Assembly (NCBI RefSeq): GCF_003858635.1 | Contig: NZ_RQJO01000007.1 | Location: forward strand, 2,047,941-2,111,940 | Direction of reading: 5' to 3' | DNA: 64,000 nt | From: Larkinella rosea | GTDB lineage: Bacteria > Bacteroidota > Bacteroidia > Cytophagales > Spirosomataceae | In this document: in pieces, positions 57,706-64,000 of the stretch | How positions within the stretch are numbered: position 1 is the stretch's first letter | Layout: each line of letters begins with the position of its first letter | Program-made: the position numbers and the translations under genes | Notes under the pieces: generated by a model | The model's input: the letters and a program-made list of their open reading frames with translations, nothing else | What the model was told of the DNA's origin: nothing | Database searches by the model: none

Positions 57706-59091
57706 CTATCGTACCAATTCGGCCAGATACCCTTTGGCATTGGCATTCGTCGGGTCTTTTTCAATGGCTTTCTGGTAGTAGACGATCGCCAGTTGTTTCA
57801 CTCCCATTTTGGCGTAGCAGTCTGCAATCAATTGGTAGGCGTAGGAATAATCGCCCGGCTGAATGGGCAAGCTCGTACCCAGCTGAAATAGCCGGATTGC
57901 CTCTTCATACTTTTGTCGACGCATCAGGTATTTGCCGGTATTTACCAGATCCCCGATCTCGAACCCAAGATCATACCGCTCTCGCTGGTGCTCTTTGACC
58001 TCCCGGTAAAAGGCCATGCCCTCGTTGAAATCGGCCAGCACTTTTTCGCGCATATCCAGGTAGAGCGAGCGTTTGGGAACCGTGTACGGTTTTCCCTGAA
58101 GAATGGCGATAATGCTGTTGGTCAGCGCGTTGACCTTAAACTGCTGGCTATTGGTCATCAGAATTACGACAATATCATTCGCGACATCATGGGTCATCAG
58201 AGCTTCGTAGTTATAATTTGAGCCATGATGTTGATGCCAGGTCAGCTCGTCGTTTTTAAAAACTGCATGGCCCAGGCTGCTTTCGTTGCCGCCAAAATCC
58301 ACGGCCAGCGCCTGCATGGACGCTTTAGTAATCAGTTGGTAACTATCCAGTTTGACCAGCCAGTTGTACAGATCATCAATCGACATGCGGGGCCAGCCCG
58401 TTAGTTGCTGCTCGTAGTTGCTTTCTTTAAAATTGCTGTCAAACGCCCGCGTCATTTCCGGGGCCGTAACCGGCAAATCCAGGAAGGTGTGGTGCATCTG
58501 CAGCGGTTTCAGCAGCTGTTCGGTGATAAATGCCGCATACGTCTGGCCCGAAACCCGCTCAATGATCCGGCGCTGGAGATATACATTGGAATAGCTATAG
58601 GCATAGGCATTGCCCGGCCGGAAGGCCAGGGCTTTCAGCGATTTCAGTTCATCAAGAATCTGCTGATCGCTCATCGCCCCCGTAATGGGCAAACCGCTGG
58701 TGTAGTTGATCAGGTGCTTGAGCTGGATGCTGTCGGACCAGCTCGGCAGGTCTTTCAGGTACTGGCTAAGCCGGTCAGTCAGCAACAGTTTTCCTCGTTG
58801 CTGTAACAGTAGAAGGGCGGCACCATTAAATTCCTTGGAAATGGAGCCAATATCGAAGAGCATATCGAGGCTCAGCCTGCGGCTGCGGCTGCCATCGGCG
58901 TAGCCAAAACTGTTGCGGTATTGGATCACTCCCCGATGCACCACAACCACGTTGCCATTGAAAACACCCAGGCCATGAGCCGCCTGCATGAGTGAGTCAA
59001 GCCGGTTTCTGATCTGATCCTGAGCAAGCGAAGAAAATGATATGATGGCCAGCAGGGCCAGACAGATTAGTTTTAGACGGAACGTGCGCAT
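57706..59091 (-). CDS. Beta-lactamase-family serine hydrolase with TPR tail
   Basis: A 461-residue exported serine hydrolase. Signal peptide (LICLALLAIISFSSLAQ), then a class C-like domain with the SxxK nucleophile read as Ser83-Ile-Ser-Lys86 (DIGSISKEFNG), and YSN (AYSYSNVYL) as the YxN motif. The third motif (HTG/KTG) is not evident. From about 390, TPR-like helices (EEAIRLFQLGT, YAYQLIADCYAKMGVKQLA, AIEKDPTNANAKGYL). The start at 59091 gives a good signal; Met at 59112 adds six residues. D-alanyl-peptide or ester hydrolysis is likely; substrate unknown. Confidence 0.85.
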   Translation of the reverse strand: MRTFRLKLICLALLAIISFSSLAQDQIRNRLDSLMQAAHGLGVFNGNVVVVHRGVIQYRNSFGYADGSRSRRLSLDMLFDIGSISKEFNGAALLLLQQRGKLLLTDRLSQYLKDLPSWSDSIQLKHLINYTSGLPITGAMSDQQILDELKSLKALAFRPGNAYAYSYSNVYLQRRIIERVSGQTYAAFITEQLLKPLQMHHTFLDLPVTAPEMTRAFDSNFKESNYEQQLTGWPRMSIDDLYNWLVKLDSYQLITKASMQALAVDFGGNESSLGHAVFKNDELTWHQHHGSNYNYEALMTHDVANDIVVILMTNSQQFKVNALTNSIIAILQGKPYTVPKRSLYLDMREKVLADFNEGMAFYREVKEHQRERYDLGFEIGDLVNTGKYLMRRQKYEEAIRLFQLGTSLPIQPGDYSYAYQLIADCYAKMGVKQLAIVYYQKAIEKDPTNANAKGYLAELVR

Positions 59092-59225
59092 GTGATTAAT
59101 CGGAAAAATCAATCAATAATACGGTGGTTATGTGTGATCAATTTTGGTAAACTTGCCAACGACACCACCCGTTTGTCAACGGCACCGGAACCCGCCTGGT
59201 GACTCTTATCTTTGTGCATTCGAAA

Positions 59226-60923
59226 ATGTTGATGACTCGACTCAAACCGTGGATTCGCTGGTTTTGCCTGATGGGGTTGCTTGCGCTGGCAGGCTGTCAG
59301 CCGGTTTCGATCGGCCCGGAACAGATCCGACTGAAGCTCGGGGATCAGCCCGAGTGGGCGGTTTTGGACTGGAACGATCGGAACTGGTCAGTGACCAACG
59401 GCACCTCCCGGCAACAGGTTTTCTGGGTTCGCTTCCACTTCCACCTGGACTCGGCGGCCACGCTGCGTAAACCGCTGGGGGTCCGCGTCGTGGCCCTGGG
59501 TTCCTTCGATGCGTTCTGGGATGGGCGGTTGCTGGGTCATAATGGGCAGGTCGGAACGACGAAAACCGCCGAGCGTCCCGGTCAACATGCGACGTATTGG
59601 CTCCTGACCGATGCTGATACCAAACCGGGGGCGCATGTGCTGGCGCTTCGGGTATCCAATTTCTATTCCCGCGCGGGCTACAGTTTTTATAATGCCCGGA
59701 TTGAACATGAGCCGGACCGGGCACGGGCCTCGTTGCAAACCGTTGCCTGGATGGCCATGCTGGCGGGAGCTTTTTTGATCGGTGCGTTCTACTACCTGTT
59801 TTTGTATTTTCACAACCGCCGGGAGCCCCTTTTTCGCTTATTTAGCCTGATTTGCGGGCTGTTCTTCGGCCTGCTCGTTGCCGAATATGTACCCTTTGTC
59901 TGGCCGTATCGCTATGACCTGCAAACACCCCGACTGGAAGTGATTGGGGCGCTGACGCTGTGTATTTCGCTGCTGGTTCCTTCCTTTTTGAACCGGCAAT
60001 TCAGCCTCTTCAACCCCAGACGCTTTACGGGGCTCTTGCTGTTGGTTCTGCTGGGAATCTATCTGTACTTCCACGGACGGTATGATTTTACGGCCCAATT
60101 GCTGAGTTTAACGATGGGAATCAGTGCACTGTTCATAGCGGTTTTGGCGGTGCGGCAGCAGCGAAAAGGGGCCGCCAGCATCCTTATCTCGATCGTTTTG
60201 AGCGGGTTATGCACCCTCTTTTTCTACTATGACTACAGCCTGTACCTCGGTTTTGGCTTTTTACTGCTGGCTATGCTCTACGGACTGGTGACTCATTCGA
60301 GGGAAATGGATCAGGCTTATCGGGAGACCTTCGTGTTGTCGGAGCGGCTAAAAACGGAATTGCTCAAAAAAAGTATTCAACCCCATTTCTTGCTTAATAC
60401 TCTGACCTCGCTTATCGACTGGATTGAGGAATCGCCCCGGCAGGGTGTGGTGTTCATTGAAGCACTCGCCAGCGAATTCAGGTTGTTGAGTCAAATGGTC
60501 GATGTGCGTCTGGTGCCGATCACGCATGAAATCGAGCTGTGCAAAAGCCACCTGGCCGTCATGCGGTTTCGGAAGGAAATTAATTATGTTTGGGAGGATT
60601 CCGGCATTGATCCGACCGATACGCTTCCCCCGGCTTTGCTGCATACCGTTCTGGAAAACGGAATTACCCACAGCTTACCGCTGGCCGACGGAACGATCCG
60701 GTTTCTGCTTTCTTTTCAGCGGAATGCGCATTACCGGCAGTATCAACTCCGCACCCGGGCCATCAACCGCAACCCGGGAGACCAACCAAAAACCGGAACG
60801 GGATGGCAGTATATGAAAGCCCGACTGACCGAAAGTTACGGCCAAAACTGGGCCCTGCTCTCGGAGGAAATCGAGGAGGGCTGGCTAACTCAACTAACGA
60901 TTTATGCGAATCCTGATCATTGA
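59226..60923 (+). CDS. 7TM-DISM-like LytS histidine kinase
   Basis: A membrane sensor kinase of about 565 residues. The N-terminal lipoprotein-like signal (LMGLLALAGCQPV) precedes a periplasmic jelly-roll domain (WVRFHFHLDSAATLRKPL, GSFDAFWDGRLLGHNG), then seven helices (MAMLAGAFLIGAFYYLFLYF onward), and the His_kinase motif QPHFLLNTLTSLIDW with His about 387, followed by a weak ATPase region (LPPALLHTVLENGITHSL). I chose ATG 59226; an earlier GTG at 59199 is possible. The stop overlaps the LytTR regulator gene by 20 bp, so they are co-expressed and a cognate pair. Confidence 0.9.
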   Translation: MLMTRLKPWIRWFCLMGLLALAGCQPVSIGPEQIRLKLGDQPEWAVLDWNDRNWSVTNGTSRQQVFWVRFHFHLDSAATLRKPLGVRVVALGSFDAFWDGRLLGHNGQVGTTKTAERPGQHATYWLLTDADTKPGAHVLALRVSNFYSRAGYSFYNARIEHEPDRARASLQTVAWMAMLAGAFLIGAFYYLFLYFHNRREPLFRLFSLICGLFFGLLVAEYVPFVWPYRYDLQTPRLEVIGALTLCISLLVPSFLNRQFSLFNPRRFTGLLLLVLLGIYLYFHGRYDFTAQLLSLTMGISALFIAVLAVRQQRKGAASILISIVLSGLCTLFFYYDYSLYLGFGFLLLAMLYGLVTHSREMDQAYRETFVLSERLKTELLKKSIQPHFLLNTLTSLIDWIEESPRQGVVFIEALASEFRLLSQMVDVRLVPITHEIELCKSHLAVMRFRKEINYVWEDSGIDPTDTLPPALLHTVLENGITHSLPLADGTIRFLLSFQRNAHYRQYQLRTRAINRNPGDQPKTGTGWQYMKARLTESYGQNWALLSEEIEEGWLTQLTIYANPDH

Positions 60924-61602
60924 AGATGAAGCCCGGATTGCGGCCCGGATCGAACGGTTCGTGCAGGAAATTCTGGGCACTGAGCTAAGCAGTCTGGCAC
61001 GTTGCGATGGCGTTGAAAGTGGCACCGAATACATTCGCAGTCAAGGCATTGACTTGCTGTTTCTGGATCTAAACTTGAACGGACAAGACGGTTTTGAAGT
61101 ACTGAAAAACGTAGTGGCCGAATCTTTTCACACGGTGGTGGTTTCGGCCTATACCGACAAGGCCATCACGGCTTTTGAGTATGGCGTGCTCGATTTTATT
61201 GCCAAACCCTTCTCGGTCGAGCGGGTCAGACAGGCTTTGGAACGGGTGGTCCAGAAACCGGCGGGTCCGCAGCCCCCCCTCCAATTTCTGGCGGTTAAGT
61301 CGCGGGGGCTAATCCGGTTGATTCCGGTAGAAGACGTGCTTTTTATACAAGGGTCCGGTGTGTATTCCGAACTGCATTTGCTGAACGGAACGAAAGCGTT
61401 GCATGATAAATCACTGGAAAAACTGGCCCAACTGCTGCCCGCCCGTTTTGAACGAATTCATAAATCCTACCTGGCCGACAGCCGTTATTTTGCCGCGATC
61501 CAGATTCAATCGGGTGGTCGCTATACGCTTCAGTTAACCACCGGCCACCAACTGCCCATCGGTCGGTCGCGGTATGAGCAGCTCAAACGACACTTCCAAT
61601 AG
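60904..61602 (+). CDS. LytTR-family response regulator
   Basis: A 232-residue regulator with a receiver domain (1-120: ILIIEDEARIAARIERF; phospho-acceptor Asp about 55 in LLFLDLNLNGQDGF; VVSAYTDKAITAFE; KPFSVERV) and a LytTR DNA-binding domain from about 130 (FLAVKSRGLIRLIPVEDVLFIQG; RFERIHKSYLADSRYF; LPIGRSRYEQLKRHF). It is paired with the overlapping sensor kinase gene. Such pairs in Bacteroidota commonly control membrane or cell-envelope genes; the membrane gene downstream is a candidate target. Confidence 0.94.
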   Translation: MRILIIEDEARIAARIERFVQEILGTELSSLARCDGVESGTEYIRSQGIDLLFLDLNLNGQDGFEVLKNVVAESFHTVVVSAYTDKAITAFEYGVLDFIAKPFSVERVRQALERVVQKPAGPQPPLQFLAVKSRGLIRLIPVEDVLFIQGSGVYSELHLLNGTKALHDKSLEKLAQLLPARFERIHKSYLADSRYFAAIQIQSGGRYTLQLTTGHQLPIGRSRYEQLKRHFQ

Positions 61603-61690
61603 TTACGGCGGTTATTCCACCTTCTATCCTTTCGAAACCTCCCGAATTTTCCTAATGTAGTATTTTAACAGGGCTATTTCACACACACAT

Positions 61691-62089
61691 ATGAAATTTC
61701 TCTACCGGTATTATTACACGTTTTTCCAACTTCACCTGCGGGACCGGGAAATTGGTAGAAATAAAAATCTACCCTGGTTTAGTGCCTTAATTCAAGTGAC
61801 AGCTGGCCTTCTTTTCCTGTTCTTAGGTACGTATTGGGGACTATTGTGGCTAATTGAATCGAAACCAATCACAGGTGGGCTACAGAAGTACCACATCTAC
61901 CTTTTGGTGGCTCTCCTCTTTTGGGCTTTGCATTATCTGCTTTTTCAGCACTTTGGCGTCAACAAACAAACCGGTTTAACCGATCAGTATACATTTGAAG
62001 GGACAGCTCAAACCAAACTGTTTTTCTGGATAATCTGGGTTGGTTCTTTCTTGTTTGTCGTCATACTAGGCTTTCTCCGTCACCAGTAG
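61691..62089 (+). CDS. Small membrane protein (132 aa)
   Basis: Family not recognised. Three hydrophobic stretches, about residues 31-55 (ALIQVTAGLLFLFLGTYWGLLWL), 67-85 (HIYLLVALLFWALHYLLF) and 110-129 (LFFWIIWVGSFLFVVILGFL). A basic N-terminus (MKFLYRYYYTFFQLHLRDREIG) precedes the first. It follows the LytTR gene by 88 bp in the same direction and may belong to that unit. No catalytic motif. Confidence 0.65.
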   Translation: MKFLYRYYYTFFQLHLRDREIGRNKNLPWFSALIQVTAGLLFLFLGTYWGLLWLIESKPITGGLQKYHIYLLVALLFWALHYLLFQHFGVNKQTGLTDQYTFEGTAQTKLFFWIIWVGSFLFVVILGFLRHQ

Positions 62090-62139
62090 GGTTGCGTTGA
62101 ACTTTGACTTCCGAATCGAGACGAATTAACCCGCGTTCA

Positions 62140-62147
62140 TACTTTTG
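62140..62147 (+). promoter_or_regulatory. Candidate -7 element for the barrel protein gene
   Basis: TACTTTTG matches TAnnTTTG, 90 nt before the ATG. No clear -33 element is seen. Confidence 0.3.
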
Positions 62148-62236
62148 TTAAAAATACTTAATAACCGGATCTCATTACAACCTTTTGTAACCCACCCCGT
62201 TCTTTGTTCGTGATGTAATCCTCTAAAAATAATCGT

Positions 62237-62926
62237 ATGAAAGCCTTTTACTATTCCCTCGTATTGGTAATGACCACTTCAACTTTTGCGTACAGCCAGG
62301 GCCGTTTTTCTTTATCGGCAACTCTCTCACCCACCTGGCGTAATCTGGATTACCGGATGACGATCCACGACAGCAGCCCCGATGTCTCCGGCGCCAATGT
62401 CCTGGCAAAAGATCACGGTGGTACCGTTGGACTGATGGCGAATTACCAGTTCCATCGCAATTGGTCGGTTTCGTCGGGTTTATGGTACAACCGCTCGAAA
62501 GGGTATATGGATTTTCAGGCCTTCAGAACGAATACAACGATTGAAGCTGAACCTACCCGACAGATGACGCTGAATCATTTGCAACTACCGGTTTTAATCA
62601 ATTTTTCTCCCACCAAAAACCGCTTATCGCCTTACCTCTCGACAGGGCTGGTGTTCAATATGAATTACCAGAGTCGGATTTCACCTTTTCCGGGAAGTAA
62701 TGAGGCCGGCGTAACTCACTCAAAAGAAATAAATACGCACGCGCTGGTGGGGGTTGGTGTTCAGTACCGGATCAGTTCGCGGTGGTCCGTAATCGTGCAG
62801 CCCACGGCCATGTACCGATTGGGAAGTCTTAAAAACAATTCAGATCACGGCTATCCTCTCCAAATTCAAAGCCGCAATCGGGACTGGCAATTCGGAGTTC
62901 AGGTTCGACTGAAATATACCTTTTAG
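62237..62926 (+). CDS. Outer-membrane beta-barrel protein (PorT-like)
   Basis: A 229-residue exported protein with signal (ALVLVMTTSTFAYSQ type) and an alternating beta-strand pattern (ATLSPTWRNLDYRMTIHD, GTVGLMANYQFHRNWSVSSGLWYNRSKG, HLQLPVLINFSPTKNRLSPYLSTGLVFN) that ends with the aromatic terminal strand QFGVQVRLKYTF. It resembles small PorT/OmpA-like barrels. The substrate is unknown. It is monocistronic and convergent with a small membrane gene downstream. Confidence 0.8.
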   Translation: MKAFYYSLVLVMTTSTFAYSQGRFSLSATLSPTWRNLDYRMTIHDSSPDVSGANVLAKDHGGTVGLMANYQFHRNWSVSSGLWYNRSKGYMDFQAFRTNTTIEAEPTRQMTLNHLQLPVLINFSPTKNRLSPYLSTGLVFNMNYQSRISPFPGSNEAGVTHSKEINTHALVGVGVQYRISSRWSVIVQPTAMYRLGSLKNNSDHGYPLQIQSRNRDWQFGVQVRLKYTF

Positions 62927-63074
62927 AGATAGGCGCGTTAGTGTCGGCAATGAAGCCAAGTGCCTGGGGCCCCCTTTTTACCAATTTACGCTCCCGACGT
63001 GATCGTAAGCTAATTTTATGCCCACTTCCGGTCAGCGAGAATGGAACAATCAACGGAAAAACCGGCCGTACGTA

Positions 63075-63269
63075 TCATTTCTTTTCTCTGCTTTTAACTT
63101 TGCGGGTTTTATGCTGGTACTTCCGTTGTTCCCACCAAAGAACAGGAATCGATAGCGTTACCACAAATAACGTAATGATCGACAGGACAAAAACTCCCAT
63201 CGTATCCGCTAGCAGGAATAGGTGACGTGCGCTGGTGGCAAAGGCGGTTATCTGAAGTAGAGCCGTCAT
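63075..63269 (-). CDS. Small single-pass membrane protein (64 aa)
   Basis: A 64-residue product with one hydrophobic segment (TMGVFVLSIITLFVVTLSIPVLWW) followed by a strongly basic tail (EQRKYQHKTRKVKSREKK), the pattern of a type of membrane-anchored small protein. It is unlikely to be a shadow: no gene overlaps it on the opposite strand. It belongs to a small minus-strand cluster with the two genes upstream. Function unknown. Confidence 0.5.
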   Translation of the reverse strand: MTALLQITAFATSARHLFLLADTMGVFVLSIITLFVVTLSIPVLWWEQRKYQHKTRKVKSREKK

Positions 63270-63317
63270 GGTGAATCATTCGTTGAAGGTATAGCTTCGT
63301 AGGTAGTCCCCGGAACC

Positions 63318-63716
63318 CTAAACCGGTCTCTCAAGGTCGGTTTTGCGGATGGAATGCTCCGGATATAATTGCTCCAATTCCCGCCAAAAAGAGCGGATAA
63401 AGCTCCGCTCGGCCCGCGAAATACTTTCCCGAGCCTGAACAACTCGCTGCAGAATATGCACAAACCGCTTCCGGGTCTGCCGATTTAGTTCCAGGCGAGA
63501 GTCGGTTCTGTGCGGGAAAGGCAACCGACCGGTTTCTCCCACAACTTCACCTATATTGTCCCACAGAAAACAGATGCAAACCGTCAAATTCCAGTTGGGG
63601 TCTTTCGCGAACAGGTCTTTAACTCCTGCGCTTTCCGGCTCCGGGAAAGAACCCGCCAGCTTTGTGAGGGTGAAGGCAACATTGCCCAAATCCTTGGCTA
63701 CTTCAGGGGTGTACAT
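63318..63716 (-). CDS. Hypothetical helical protein (132 aa)
   Basis: Not recognised. It encodes 132 residues, mostly charged helices (LNRQTRKRFVHILQRVVQARESISRAER; SFIRSFWRELEQLYPEHSI), with a short hydrophobic core (NLTVCICFLWDNIGEVVG). It is minus strand and lies 61 bp downstream of the edge-truncated gene, in line with the 64-aa gene after it. Confidence 0.5.
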   Translation of the reverse strand: MYTPEVAKDLGNVAFTLTKLAGSFPEPESAGVKDLFAKDPNWNLTVCICFLWDNIGEVVGETGRLPFPHRTDSRLELNRQTRKRFVHILQRVVQARESISRAERSFIRSFWRELEQLYPEHSIRKTDLERPV

Positions 63717-63777
63717 TTTACGTTTCAGTTTGTTGAAGATTTTACGAGAAACAGGTCCGATTCACCTGTTTCTGTCC

Positions 63778-64000
63778 TTATGCGTACGTATGAGCGGCCA
63801 GTTGATGGAAAACCCGTTCATCCAGTCGGTATCGATCATTCAGCGTCAAACTACTCCGGCTGGTAAACAGGGCATAGTTCACCGCGTTATATAAAAGCCA
63901 GTATGACCCCGGGGTGTCGAGGAGACGTTCTTCCAGGCGCAATCGTTCGCTGGCCTGCTTGGCTAGCTGAACCGGAATGGGCAATTGACGCAACAAACGA
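63778..64000 (-). CDS. C-terminus of an unidentified protein cut by window edge
   Basis: Runs off the right edge in frame (no start inside the window; the first in-frame start-like codon is TTG). The remaining 74 or so residues contain YWLLYNAVNYALFTSRSSLTLNDRYRLDERVFHQLA. The W-x-L-Y-N-A phrase recalls the end of DUF932/DUF3871-type phage-like proteins, but the fragment is too short for certainty. Confidence 0.4.
   Translation of the reverse strand, partial: RLLRQLPIPVQLAKQASERLRLEERLLDTPGSYWLLYNAVNYALFTSRSSLTLNDRYRLDERVFHQLAAHTYA

Overview
The window looks like a chromosome segment of a Cytophagales bacterium (Bacteroidota), most like the Spirosoma/Larkinella group. The evidence is gene content: SusC/SusD and other TonB-dependent receptors, an ECF sigma/FecR pair, a hybrid two-component regulator, DUF1501/DUF1800 and DUF4249 proteins, and type IX secretion C-terminal domains. 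ThuA-PQQ fusion proteins, LytS/LytTR regulation and a tmRNA tag ending in YAMAA fit as well. Genes mostly lack strong Shine-Dalgarno sequences. The genus is inferred; no 16S rRNA gene is present.

Layout. 1-7.6 kb: an edge-truncated Uma2 gene, ferrochelatase divergent from oxyR, a DEAD-box helicase, a NADAR protein, a solitary nuoH and a photolyase. 7.6-16.8 kb: a TonB receptor/DUF4249 pair, a lytic transglycosylase, a lipoprotein, a DUF2911 protein, an orphan LytS-type kinase, tmRNA and a ferritin-like protein. 16.9-25.3 kb: a five-module ThuA-PQQ-PKD-cytochrome c protein, the DUF1501/DUF1800 pair and a lipoprotein. 25.3-34.8 kb: one co-directional locus, sigma factor -> FecR -> SusC (with STN domain) -> SusD -> SGNH hydrolase -> FAD oxidoreductase. 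34.9-42.4 kb: a cupredoxin-PQQ-HEAT protein and an FG-GAP protein flanked by relics of a PIN toxin, an Lrp regulator and an MFS transporter. 42.4-47.8 kb: a paralogous lipoprotein, a receiver-only protein, SPFH and KUP proteins and a LamG-like secreted protein. 48-57.5 kb: a large T9SS surface protein and a hybrid sensor/AraC regulator, each with a broken copy lying just upstream. 57.7-64 kb: a serine hydrolase, a LytS/LytTR pair, a barrel protein and small unknown genes running off the right edge.

How the genes fit together. The central locus reads as a substrate-induced nutrient-uptake operon: SusC senses ligand, FecR relays it and the sigma factor responds, while the SGNH hydrolase and flavoprotein process the substrate. 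Two periplasmic PQQ-type proteins carry their own electron carriers (cytochrome c in one, cupredoxin in the other), suggesting periplasmic oxidation of sugars.

The strongest unusual observation is the SGNH hydrolase at 27079-27801. Its catalytic blocks occur in the order II-III-V-I, with the GDS nucleophile motif at the C-terminus, which is a circular permutation of the fold. Other points of note are the strong excess of the heptamer AAAACCG/CGGTTTT, the paired intact/broken genes, and two decayed divergent genes that both lost their 5' ends.
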